NCBI GenBank assembly: GCA_040386295.1
Contig: JAZKFR010000068.1
Coordinates: forward strand, 1-9,335
Source of the DNA: JAZKFR01 sp040386295
GTDB lineage: Bacteria; Pseudomonadota; Gammaproteobacteria; Burkholderiales; Rhodocyclaceae
Direction: 5' to 3'
DNA: 9,335 nt
Below the pieces are notes generated by a model. It was not told the origin of the DNA, made no database searches, and worked only from the letters and a program-made list of their open reading frames with translations. Below, piece after piece: positions 1 to 7,417 of this stretch (position 1 is the first letter of the stretch; every line of letters starts with the position of its first letter). The position numbers and the translations under genes are program-made.

Positions 1-359
1 CGTGCTTGCGTGGCAAAGTAAGTTTGGCCGTTGGCGATGACGGGTTTGCTCGGGTCACCGTTTTGCACAATCAGATAGCAGGCGTAGCGAGACAATCGCA
101 AGTCTGCTATCGGGCGCTGCGCGCCGGAGCCAATGTAGACCATTTTGGTGGCTTCACCGAAATGGTCGGCCACGTCTTTCCCAGACTGTTCGCAAGCCGT
201 GCACGCCTTATCTACAACCTGCATGAAGTTGCGCCAATCTTGATATTCCAGCAGCGGTGCCAAATCCCGCGCCAGCCAGAATTCATTGCCCTCGTCATCG
301 CTATGTTTGATGTTTTCAAAGGTGCTGTGGTGCTGCCGAGCAATGTGATTGTTAGTCAT
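1..359 (-). CDS. dinD: DinD-like DNA-damage-inducible protein, N-terminal part (runs off the window)
   Basis: Only the first 119 codons are visible; the rest lies beyond the left edge. The translation starts MTNNHIARQHHSTFENIKH and continues with FWLARDLAPLLEYQDWRNF (about residues 28-46), DHFGEATKMV, IGSGAQRPIADLRLSRYACY and LIVQNGDPSKPVIANGQTYF. I recognise these as hallmarks of the DinD family. E. coli DinD is about 270 residues, is SOS-induced, and is known to inhibit RecA filament activity. Related genes often sit inside type I restriction-modification loci, as here. The ATG overlaps the end of hsdS by 8 bp (ATGACTAA), with no room for its own promoter, so it is probably translated by coupling to hsdS. 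Function in this locus is inferred: it might damp RecA or SOS responses to breaks made by the restriction enzyme. Family assignment is firm; integrity of the C-terminal part is unknown. Confidence 0.88.
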   Translation of the reverse strand, partial: MTNNHIARQHHSTFENIKHSDDEGNEFWLARDLAPLLEYQDWRNFMQVVDKACTACEQSGKDVADHFGEATKMVYIGSGAQRPIADLRLSRYACYLIVQNGDPSKPVIANGQTYFATQA

Positions 360-1518
360 GCTGATTTTCCCGTTGATCAAAGGCTTGGGCGAGGATGCGC
401 TGCGGTAAATTATCCAAATCGCGTTGTTGGAGTAGCAGCGCGGCGCGTAAGACATCGGCTTCGACAAGTTGTGTTTTTAAATGGGCGACAATACGGCGTT
501 GATCATCCAGCGGCAGTAGTGGTATCTCGACAGATTCCACCTGGCCGGGAGAAATATGAGGCACCCCTAGGCTCTGGTCATGCCCTGAGATGGCATCAAT
601 GAATCGCGATGACTGCAAAAATCCATACAAAAAATCGGCATCAATTATGTTTGGCTTCAGTACAAACCGTCCAACCCGTTGTAGTAACAGGGCTGGTAAA
701 TCAGCTTCGCCAACGCGTGCCACCTTGATGCCGCTTGAAATCAAAGGGCGGTCCAAGCTGATCAGGACATCACCCTCTTCAAGCACGTAATTTGGGTATC
801 GACTGCCTTCGCAGGGGGCGAGATATACGACATCGTCCCAGTAAACTTCTCCGGGCAAGATATTGGCATTCCGAAGCAGCCGCACGCCTGAGGGCTTGAA
901 ATTCTCGCTTTTGAAGGCATAGCCAGACTGTACCTTTGCAACCTCAGCAATGGGCTGCCACTCTTTAAACTGATCGAATACCGAATCAATGATCTTTGTG
1001 CTCAACAGTCGGGCATCTCGCAACTGCACTTGCGCCGCCTGCCGGGCGGTTTCGACTTCGGTCAATTGGGCTTTCAGGCGAGCGGCGATTTGGCGTTGCT
1101 GATCTATATTCGGCCTCGGTATGTAAAGCCGGTTCATTGTGTTTTGTGGCAACTTTAGACGAGTAGAACCCGTTACAGCTTCTGAATAGTCGGCCCAATT
1201 CAAAGCGAAACAGAGGAAGTCATCGTCGCATACCCCATCTTTTCCCTTTAGGACGTGCGCATGGTTATTGACCCAGCATTTACCTTCAACGAGGTATGCC
1301 TTATTTTTTTGCGGGTCTAAAAATGGCGCTCCATCTTCACCAAGAAGCACATACCTGCCGTCTTGCCTGTATCCATCAATCCAACCAACCTGGCCTGTTG
1401 CGCCAAAATATGGATAAGCGCCCTCACGCTTATTGCGCTCCGTTTGGCTTATTGGCTCTCTTAGGTAGTCGTAGATATCAACCATGTCAGTCAATGGCAC
1501 TAGAGGAAACATACTCAT
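352..1518 (-). CDS. hsdS: Type I restriction-modification specificity subunit HsdS
   Basis: This 388-residue protein is the DNA-recognition subunit that directs the methylase and nuclease subunits to a bipartite target. It has the classic duplicated layout. Target-recognition domain 1 spans about residues 1-135, followed by a helical spacer starting PNIDQQRQIAARL (about 137-185). Recognition domain 2 spans about 187-330, followed by a second helical repeat starting PLDDQRRIVAHL (about 336-380). The two helical repeats align with each other, which gives the internal pseudo-symmetry of HsdS. Length is near the lower normal limit for a full two-domain subunit. The chosen ATG overlaps the hsdR stop as ATGA; a second Met at codon 3 is an alternative. 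Both recognition domains have lower GC (hand count about 47-50%) than the spacer (about 63%), in keeping with recombinational exchange of these domains. The methylated sequence cannot be predicted from here. Confidence 0.93.
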   Translation of the reverse strand: MSMFPLVPLTDMVDIYDYLREPISQTERNKREGAYPYFGATGQVGWIDGYRQDGRYVLLGEDGAPFLDPQKNKAYLVEGKCWVNNHAHVLKGKDGVCDDDFLCFALNWADYSEAVTGSTRLKLPQNTMNRLYIPRPNIDQQRQIAARLKAQLTEVETARQAAQVQLRDARLLSTKIIDSVFDQFKEWQPIAEVAKVQSGYAFKSENFKPSGVRLLRNANILPGEVYWDDVVYLAPCEGSRYPNYVLEEGDVLISLDRPLISSGIKVARVGEADLPALLLQRVGRFVLKPNIIDADFLYGFLQSSRFIDAISGHDQSLGVPHISPGQVESVEIPLLPLDDQRRIVAHLKTQLVEADVLRAALLLQQRDLDNLPQRILAQAFDQRENQHD

Positions 1519-3932
1519 ACCCCAAATAACCTCGCCTTAGCCTCATACATCACCTGCGCCGGCGAACCCAAACTACGTAAGGCATTCAATCCTCCCGCCA
1601 GCTTGATTTCCGGCACTTCCCACAAGTTCTGGCTTTCCAGGGCATCGGTACCACCCTGGGCGAACTGATGGCCTAGCCCCTTGAGCACGATGGCCGCTTT
1701 GCCGTCCATGCTGGCGAACCAGCTCCGGTTGTCCCTGATGAACAGGTCGCCACGCTCGGGGCGCTTCAACGCGCGGGCGTGGTAGCCGTGGTGCCCCAAA
1801 AAGTCGTACAGGTCAAAATCGGTCATTCGGTCAATTTCACGAATCGCTTCCGGGCTGAGGTTGTCGCCAAGCAGGTGCTGAATCAGTTGGCGGCGTTTTT
1901 GCGAGTCGATCCATAAGGCGCGGAATTCGTCGAGGTTGCGGGCTTCCGACAGCACGCGCTGGATCACTTCGCGGCGGTACTCGTCCACGGGAATCCGCGT
2001 ATCGCGGCCATCACGGCGGCTGAGAATGAAGCTGCCTTCTGCGTTAATGATGACGGTTTGCCCGCCGATTTCAGCCACGCTTGAGCCATCGCCCCCACCC
2101 CCTCCGCCCTCTCCGCCAGCGTCACCGCCGCCTTTGCCACCACTGCCTGGGCGCGGTGGTTTGCTGATGAAGTCAGTGCCAAATAGGTCGGTCACGCCGG
2201 TGTAGTCGTACAGCCAGAATTTGTATTTCTGCGTTTCTTCGTGAATGCGCGTGCCGCGCCCGACCATCTGATAGAACTTGATCGACGATTGCAGGTAGCG
2301 GAAGAACACTACGGCATTGAGGCGCTCGATATCCACACCGGCTTCGAGCAGATCCACCGTGCAGGCAATGAAAGCGCGCTCGCCCGAGCCGCGCATGGGT
2401 TCGATCATGTCCGAGCCGTTGTTGGCGCCGCCCATGCACTTGAAGGCGTAGTGATTCTTTGGCGTTTGTGCTTGTTGCTTGCACCAGCGCACATATAGAT
2501 TGTTCATCTGCTGCGCTACGCGGTCGGCGTGGATTTCGCGCGTGCAGAAAATGATGACTTTCTGTTCGGGACCACCGTTTTCACACAGCAGCTTGAACAG
2601 GTCTGCGCACATCTTGGGGGTGCGTAGCTCGATGAAGAGTTCGTCGTCGAAATCTTTGCCGGTGTATTCGTTTTTGCTCAGGTCGTCTGCAGTCAGCGGC
2701 AGGCCGGTTTTGATGTCTTTGGCGCCTGCTTTGAGGATGTCTGCTTGGGTGAAGGTGGCGTTGTCGATGCTCGCCTTGCGTTTGACGATTTCGCAGGCGG
2801 CGAGGTAGCCGTCTTCTTGCGCTTGAATCAGGGTGTATTCGTACACTGGTTCGCCAAAATATTTACGGTTGTTGGCGGTGATTTCCTGATCGTCAGCACT
2901 GGCGTGTTTGGATTCTTCCAGCTTGCGCGGCGTTGCGGTCAGGCCGATCTGGATGGCGTTGGGGTTGCGTTTCAGAACCTCCGACCAGCGCCCCCAGGCC
3001 GAGCGATGGCACTCGTCGATGATGATGACGCTGAAGGCGTCATCAAAGTAGTGCTCGGACAGAAAGCTGGCAAAACCATCGTTTTTTTCATCGTCCAGAC
3101 CCAGCGTTTGATAAGTGGCGATGTGGATGCGGGCATTTTGCGCACTATTGCCGCCACGCTCTGTGCCGACAACGCGTGCATTGTCGCCAAAGGCGGCTTT
3201 GAGTTTTGCGTAGGCCTGGGTGCGTAGCTCATCACGGTCACACAGAAACAGCGCAGGTTTGGGCAGCTGCCCGGCCTGGCTCATGCGCCACAGCAGGTTG
3301 GTGGCGATAATGGTTTTGCCTGCGCCCGTGGCCAGCGTCAGCAGCACGCGAGGCGGTACTCCGGCTTGTTGATCGAGCAAAATTTTTTCAAAGGCAGCGC
3401 GGATCGCCGCATCTTGGTAGTAGCGGGAAAGCGCCCATGCCGGGCTATCCGCCTGGAACAGCATTGTGGCCTCGGGTCGCGCTATATCCAGCCCGCTGTC
3501 TTTTGCGTAGCGGGCGCTCAGGTCTAGGTGCGTCGGGAAGTCGGCAAACGGGAAGGGCCCACTTTGCAGGCTGGTGATGTAATCGAACTCGCCATAGCGA
3601 TGGCCATTGGTGGAGAAGACGTATTTCACATCGAAGCGCTCACAGTCGGCATAGCTCTTGGCCTGCTGCATGCCTTTGAGCGGGTCTTCGCTTTCTTTCT
3701 TGGCTTCGAGCACGGCGACGGGCAGCGCTTTGGGCATCTCTCCCACCTGAACGCAGAGCAGATAGTCGGTGCGTCCCGAACCCTTGCGACGGCGGCCTTT
3801 GGCGCCGCTGGGTTCGACCGGTGCCGGGGTTAGGATGGTTTCGAGCGTGATGCGCTCACGGCTGACGTAGCCTTTGTCTCGCAAGGTAGGGTCAATCAGG
3901 TGGTAGCGGGTATCCGCTTCGTTCATGCTCAT
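1515..3932 (-). CDS. hsdR: Type I restriction endonuclease/translocase subunit HsdR (EcoEI-like)
   Basis: This 805-residue motor subunit cleaves unmodified DNA after ATP-driven translocation. The N-terminal nuclease domain shows a PD-(D/E)xK pattern, with D56 in TDYLL and E76/K78 in VLEAKKE. The superfamily 2 helicase core follows: Walker A TGAGKT at 202-207, DECH at 306-309, TAT at 332-334, and motif VI QMVGRGTR at 555-562. Residues 594-616 are an extreme glycine-rich linker, followed by a C-terminal domain (about 620-805) like that of EcoEI R. Length matches the EcoEI-type R subunits. All key motifs are present, so the protein looks active. The start has an AGGGGA Shine-Dalgarno-like sequence 4 nt upstream (complement of 3937-3942). 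Because that spacing is short, the Met at codon 3 could be the true start. The gene begins 21 bp after the flavin reductase stop and overlaps hsdS by 4 bp. No hsdM is adjacent. Confidence 0.95.
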   Translation of the reverse strand: MSMNEADTRYHLIDPTLRDKGYVSRERITLETILTPAPVEPSGAKGRRRKGSGRTDYLLCVQVGEMPKALPVAVLEAKKESEDPLKGMQQAKSYADCERFDVKYVFSTNGHRYGEFDYITSLQSGPFPFADFPTHLDLSARYAKDSGLDIARPEATMLFQADSPAWALSRYYQDAAIRAAFEKILLDQQAGVPPRVLLTLATGAGKTIIATNLLWRMSQAGQLPKPALFLCDRDELRTQAYAKLKAAFGDNARVVGTERGGNSAQNARIHIATYQTLGLDDEKNDGFASFLSEHYFDDAFSVIIIDECHRSAWGRWSEVLKRNPNAIQIGLTATPRKLEESKHASADDQEITANNRKYFGEPVYEYTLIQAQEDGYLAACEIVKRKASIDNATFTQADILKAGAKDIKTGLPLTADDLSKNEYTGKDFDDELFIELRTPKMCADLFKLLCENGGPEQKVIIFCTREIHADRVAQQMNNLYVRWCKQQAQTPKNHYAFKCMGGANNGSDMIEPMRGSGERAFIACTVDLLEAGVDIERLNAVVFFRYLQSSIKFYQMVGRGTRIHEETQKYKFWLYDYTGVTDLFGTDFISKPPRPGSGGKGGGDAGGEGGGGGGDGSSVAEIGGQTVIINAEGSFILSRRDGRDTRIPVDEYRREVIQRVLSEARNLDEFRALWIDSQKRRQLIQHLLGDNLSPEAIREIDRMTDFDLYDFLGHHGYHARALKRPERGDLFIRDNRSWFASMDGKAAIVLKGLGHQFAQGGTDALESQNLWEVPEIKLAGGLNALRSLGSPAQVMYEAKARLFGV
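2085..2153 (-). other. Glycine-rich linker coding segment within hsdR
   Basis: The segment encodes HsdR residues 594-616, almost entirely Gly with a few Ser, Lys, Asp and Glu. It joins the helicase core to the C-terminal EcoEI-like domain. The DNA is a low-complexity run of GGN codons, prone to slippage or length change. It is in frame and uninterrupted here. Confidence 0.85.
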
Positions 3933-3953
3933 GGATTCCCCTCATAGACCTAA

Positions 3954-4466
3954 TCAAAGCGATAAGCGGCGATACGATCCATCGTGGAAAATCAGCGGAG
4001 ATTGACTTGGACCACGGCTGAAGCGCTGCACACGGCCGACAAAAATGAGGTGATCGCCGCCTGCGTAATGGTGCTCGTTGGTACATTCAAACGAGGCACA
4101 GCAGGCGTCGAGCAGAGGCACGCCGCCTAGGCCTTCTTGCACAGCAACGCCAGCAAAACGATCTTCTTCCCGCGCGGCAAAACGATCCGATAAGCTTTTT
4201 TGCTGAAAACTCAAAACATTGACCGCATAACGTTTGGCAGCTAAAAAATCAGCTAGATGCAAGGAGCTTTTAGACAGGCTCCAAAGAATTAAAGGCGGCG
4301 TCAGCGAAACCGTGTTGAACGAGCTCACCGTCAAGCCAATCCATTTTCCGTCTGGCGCCAAAGCGGTGACCACCGTTACGCCCGTGGCGAAACTGCCCAG
4401 AACTTGACGAAACGCCATGCTATCGACTTCGGGAAGAACACTTTGTTGCTCGAGGGAATGACTCAT
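3954..4466 (-). CDS. Flavin reductase domain protein (FMN/FAD:NAD(P)H reductase, HpaC-like)
   Basis: This 170-residue protein covers one complete flavin reductase-like FMN-binding domain (split-barrel fold). Recognisable family segments are FRQVLGSFATGVTVVTA (about 19-35), GLTVSSFNTVSLTPPLILWSL (about 44-64), YAVNVLSFQQKSLSDRFA (80-97), HLIFVGRVQRF (139-149) and the terminal PLIFHDGSYRRL (157-168). Such enzymes use NAD(P)H to make free reduced flavin, usually for a two-component flavin monooxygenase; no monooxygenase is in this window, so the partner is unknown. The gene lies 153 bp downstream of the acyl-CoA dehydrogenase and has its own good promoter candidate in that gap, so it may be a separate transcription unit. 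No strong Shine-Dalgarno is seen before the ATG; a later in-frame start (Met17) is possible but would remove little conserved sequence. Confidence 0.88.
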   Translation of the reverse strand: MSHSLEQQSVLPEVDSMAFRQVLGSFATGVTVVTALAPDGKWIGLTVSSFNTVSLTPPLILWSLSKSSLHLADFLAAKRYAVNVLSFQQKSLSDRFAAREEDRFAGVAVQEGLGGVPLLDACCASFECTNEHHYAGGDHLIFVGRVQRFSRGPSQSPLIFHDGSYRRLSL

Positions 4467-4507
4467 TAGATAGGCTTTATCAGCAGTTTGTTAGGCGCAA
4501 GGGCGCG

Positions 4508-4536
4508 ATTATCGTCGTGCCTGCTCAGGCTGTCGA
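4508..4536 (-). promoter_or_regulatory. Candidate sigma-70 promoter for the flavin reductase (possibly also hsdR-hsdS-dinD)
   Basis: On the minus strand TCGACA (complement of 4531-4536, 5 of 6 to the -35 consensus) is followed after exactly 17 nt by GATAAT (complement of 4508-4513, 5 of 6 to the -10 consensus). Transcription would start near 4500, leaving a leader of about 35 nt before the reductase ATG. The spacer contains a 12-bp palindrome GCCTG-AG-CAGGC (4519-4530), placed where a bound repressor would block RNA polymerase. No transcript data are available; this is a sequence match only. Confidence 0.5.
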
Positions 4537-4563
4537 GTCAGAGCCTTTGTTTCTGCTTTTTTC

Positions 4564-4599
4564 CTCGTTTGCGCTGCGCTCTGAACGAGCCGCGCAGCG
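4564..4599. repeat. GC-rich inverted repeats in the gap after the acyl-CoA dehydrogenase gene
   Basis: CGCTGCGC (4572-4579) and GCGCAGCG (4592-4599) form a perfect 8-bp inverted repeat with a 12-nt loop. An alternative, mutually exclusive pair is CTCGTT (4564-4569) and AACGAG (4584-4589). The structure follows the dehydrogenase stop codon and could slow or end transcription. On the minus strand the following bases are A-rich rather than U-rich, so it does not meet the rule for an intrinsic terminator. On the plus strand a T5 run follows 9 nt later, but no plus-strand gene ends here. Confidence 0.35.
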
Positions 4600-4619
4600 G
4601 CAAAGCGTTTTTCCCCCGC

Positions 4620-6413
4620 CTAGAAAGAAGCTTCGGGCATCGCCATAACGCCTGCTGCACCGGCGCTGACAACGCTAGACAGGCCGGGTGCTTGCGATAA
4701 AAAGTGGTCGGCGTAAAAACGAGCAGTGATAATTTTGGCGGGGTAAAACGGATCTTTGCTACCCGCGTCTATTTTTGCTTGCGCCAGTAAGGCCGCGCGC
4801 GCCATTTGCCACCCCCCGGCAACGATGCCGAACAAACGGAGAAAGGGCACGGCGCCGGCGGAGGTAGCACGCACATCGCTGGCGTAATTTGCGCTTAGCC
4901 AATCGCCTGCGCTAGCCAGGGCATCAACGGCCACGGCAAGACGCGTACGCAGCGCGTTGAAATGCTCGGAACCCACTTGCGCTAAGGCTTGATCGAGCGC
5001 ACGCATCATGGCGATGACTGCGTTGAGCGTGGCGCCGCCCTCGCGTGCGATTTTGCGGCCAATCAGATCGTTTGCCTGAATTCCCGTCGTCCCTTCGTAA
5101 ATCGCCGAGATACGCGCGTCGCGCAAATGCTGCGCGGCACCGGTTTCTTCGATATAGCCCATACCGCCATGCACTTGTACGCCGGTCGAGGCCACTTCAA
5201 TGCCAATTTCGGTGCTCCAACCTTTTACCACCGGGATCATTAGGTCGACAAAAGCTTGCTGTTGCTGACGTACCTTGGCATCGGGATGGTGCAGCGCAGC
5301 GTCTTCTGCTGCGGCGACAACGTAGGCCAGGGCGCGCGTCGCCTCTGCCTGCGCGCGCATGCTCAGCAGCATACGACGTACATCGGGGTGCGCCATGATC
5401 GGTACTTTGGGCCCGCCTCGCTGTGCAATATCGGTGCACTGAATACGGACACGGGCGTAGTCGCGCGCACGTTGGTAGGCGCGCTCGGCGACGGCAACGC
5501 CTTCCAGGCCAACGCTGAAGCGTGCCGCGTTCATCATGATGAACATGTACTCAAGGCCACGGTTTTCTTCGCCGACGAGATAGCCTGTCGCGCCACCGTG
5601 ATCGCCAAACGCCATAACCGCCGTTGGGCTGGCGTGAATACCGAGTTTGTGTTCGATCGAGACGCAGTAAGCGTCGTTACGGGCACCCAGGCTTCCGTCA
5701 GCATTGACTAGGTATTTGGGCACGACAAAAAGGGAAATGCCTTTGACGCCTTCGGGCGCCGTTGGCGTACGTGCTAGAACGAGGTGCACGATGTTCTCGG
5801 TCAGATCGTGCTCGCCGTAGGTGATAAAAATTTTCTGCCCGAAAATGCGGTAATCGCCGTTTGCTTGCGGTTCGGCGCGTGTACGCACTGCGGCCAGGTC
5901 AGAACCGGCTGCGGGCTCGGTCAGGTTCATGGTGCCGGTCCATTCGCCGCTGACCATTTTTTCAAGAAAGGTTTCTTTCAGCGTTTGACTACCGCATAAG
6001 ACCAGCGCTTCGATTGCGCCCATGGTCAGCATGGGGCACAGCGAGAAGGCGTGATTCGCTGATTTCCACATTTCGGAAACCGCTGCGCCCAGCAGCCTGG
6101 GCAAACCCTGCCCACCCCACTCAGTCGGACATTGCAATGCGGTCCATCCGCCTTCGGCAAAACGGCGATAAGCCGTGGTAAAGCCTTTCGGCGTGCGCAC
6201 GCCCGTCGCCGACCACTGCGCCCCTTCGCGGTCGCCGCTGATGTTAAGCGGGGAAAGCACCTGCTCGGCAAACTTGCCTGCTTCTTCGAGTACGGCATCA
6301 ACTAGCTCTGGCGTTGCTTCTTCGCAGCCAGGCAGTTGCGCTACTTGCTCAAGCATCGCTAATTCGTTTAAGACAAAGCGCATCTCGCGCAAAGGGGCTT
6401 TGTATTCACTCAT
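4620..6413 (-). CDS. Acyl-CoA dehydrogenase (long ~600-residue family, DmdC-like)
   Basis: This FAD enzyme of 597 residues introduces the alpha,beta double bond into an acyl-CoA and passes electrons to ETF. An N-terminal extension (about 1-40) precedes the helical N-domain. The middle domain carries MNLTEPAAGSDLAAVRTRA (162-180) and GQKIFITYGEHDL (192-204). The C-terminal helical domain carries the signature around GVQVHGGMGYIEE (411-423). E440 in AIYEGTTGIQ (437-446) sits where the catalytic glutamate of medium-chain-type dehydrogenases lies. A further C-terminal domain (about 465-597) marks the long subfamily that includes 3-methylthiopropanoyl-CoA dehydrogenase DmdC and uncharacterised fatty acyl-CoA dehydrogenases; the substrate cannot be told from sequence alone. 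An AGGAG ribosome-binding site (complement of 6420-6424) lies 6 nt before the ATG. The gene follows etfA by 38 bp, so it is the third gene of the etfB-etfA-acd operon. Confidence 0.94.
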   Translation of the reverse strand: MSEYKAPLREMRFVLNELAMLEQVAQLPGCEEATPELVDAVLEEAGKFAEQVLSPLNISGDREGAQWSATGVRTPKGFTTAYRRFAEGGWTALQCPTEWGGQGLPRLLGAAVSEMWKSANHAFSLCPMLTMGAIEALVLCGSQTLKETFLEKMVSGEWTGTMNLTEPAAGSDLAAVRTRAEPQANGDYRIFGQKIFITYGEHDLTENIVHLVLARTPTAPEGVKGISLFVVPKYLVNADGSLGARNDAYCVSIEHKLGIHASPTAVMAFGDHGGATGYLVGEENRGLEYMFIMMNAARFSVGLEGVAVAERAYQRARDYARVRIQCTDIAQRGGPKVPIMAHPDVRRMLLSMRAQAEATRALAYVVAAAEDAALHHPDAKVRQQQQAFVDLMIPVVKGWSTEIGIEVASTGVQVHGGMGYIEETGAAQHLRDARISAIYEGTTGIQANDLIGRKIAREGGATLNAVIAMMRALDQALAQVGSEHFNALRTRLAVAVDALASAGDWLSANYASDVRATSAGAVPFLRLFGIVAGGWQMARAALLAQAKIDAGSKDPFYPAKIITARFYADHFLSQAPGLSSVVSAGAAGVMAMPEASF

Positions 6414-6451
6414 TGCATTCTCCTGTCGGGAAAAAAGCCAAGCCTGGTTAT

Positions 6452-7417
6452 TTAAGAGAGGGCTGCGCTGAGTTCTGGCACCAACTCAAACAGATCGCCA
6501 ACAAGACCGTAGTCCGCCACTTGGAAGATGGGCGCTTCGCTATCTTTGTTGATCGCGACAATCACTTTGCTGTCTTTCATCCCGGCCAAATGCTGAATCG
6601 CACCAGAAATGCCGATGGCGATATAAAGCTGTGGCGCAACGATTTTGCCGGTTTGGCCGACTTGATAATCGTTTGGCACGTAGCCCGCATCGACCGCAGC
6701 ACGTGAGGCGCCGAGGGCGGCGTTGAGCTTATCGGCCAGAGGTTCGAGCAAGCGATGGTATTGCTCAGCGCTGCCTAAGCCTCGTCCGCCGGAAACGATC
6801 ACCTTCGCTGCGGTCAATTCGGGGCGTGCGAACTCGGTCATTTCTCGGCTGAGCAAACGACTCTTGCCAAAATCAGCGAGCGCAGCAATCGGCAGCACTG
6901 GGGCGCTAGGTTGATCTGCCGCGAGCAGGCTAGCCGGAGCAAAAGCGGTACTACGCACAGTCAAAACCTTGAGTGGATCGCTCGATTGCACGGTGGCTAA
7001 GATATTGCCCGCGTAAATGGGACGGACAAAGGTATCGCTGGCAAGAATCGTCACGATCTCGGAGATTTGTGCCACGTCGAGCAGCGCAGCGACACGCGGC
7101 ATGAAGTTCTTACCGCTGGTGGTTGCTGCCGCCACGATGTGGCTGTAACCAGCTGATTTTGCAGATTCTGCTGCGCACTGAGCCAGCACCAATGCAGCAA
7201 CATTCTCGGCGAGCTGATCCGCGTAATGCGCAGCATCTGCGCACAAAACTCGGCTGACACCAGCGATTCTGGACGCCGCCTCGGCCGCCGCTTGGCAAGC
7301 GTGCCCCAGCACCAACACATGCACCTCGCCGCCGAGTTGTGCTGCGGCGGTCACTGCGCTGAGCGTCGTCGCTTTAATCGAATGCGCATCGTGTTCGGCA
7401 ATAAGCAATACCGTCAT
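6452..7417 (-). CDS. etfA: Electron transfer flavoprotein alpha subunit
   Basis: This 321-residue protein is the FAD-carrying subunit of the EtfAB heterodimer, which takes electrons from acyl-CoA dehydrogenases and delivers them to ETF:ubiquinone oxidoreductase. The N-terminal half is the ETF alpha/beta-type fold. The C-terminal FAD domain is intact: VSGGRGLGS (208-216), GASRAAVDAGYVPND (236-250), QVGQTGK (252-258), GISGAIQH (269-276) and AINKDSEAPIFQVADYGLVG (288-307). The ATG directly abuts the etfB stop (TAAATG) with no spacer. Its ribosome-binding site AAGG lies inside the last etfB codons, so translation is probably coupled and gives balanced subunits. It is followed after 38 bp by the acyl-CoA dehydrogenase, a likely electron donor. 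Confidence 0.96.
   Translation of the reverse strand: MTVLLIAEHDAHSIKATTLSAVTAAAQLGGEVHVLVLGHACQAAAEAASRIAGVSRVLCADAAHYADQLAENVAALVLAQCAAESAKSAGYSHIVAAATTSGKNFMPRVAALLDVAQISEIVTILASDTFVRPIYAGNILATVQSSDPLKVLTVRSTAFAPASLLAADQPSAPVLPIAALADFGKSRLLSREMTEFARPELTAAKVIVSGGRGLGSAEQYHRLLEPLADKLNAALGASRAAVDAGYVPNDYQVGQTGKIVAPQLYIAIGISGAIQHLAGMKDSKVIVAINKDSEAPIFQVADYGLVGDLFELVPELSAALS

Noticed and set aside
6..602. Plus-strand open frame of 198 codons
   Set aside because: It lies antisense to dinD and hsdS, both of which have clear family similarity; its translation shows no recognisable domain.
2745..3227. Plus-strand open frame of 160 codons
   Set aside because: It is antisense to the hsdR helicase core; open only because of the codon bias of hsdR.
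4572..4599. Intrinsic terminator after the acyl-CoA dehydrogenase gene
   Set aside because: The hairpin is followed on the transcribed strand by an A-rich, not U-rich, sequence; kept only as an inverted repeat.
4488..4700. Small plus-strand frame across the gap after the acyl-CoA dehydrogenase gene
   Set aside because: No ribosome-binding site, low-complexity translation, and it overlaps the dehydrogenase C-terminus and the promoter candidate.
5256..5711. Plus-strand open frame of 151 codons
   Set aside because: It is antisense to the conserved acyl-CoA dehydrogenase domain and resembles no family I know.
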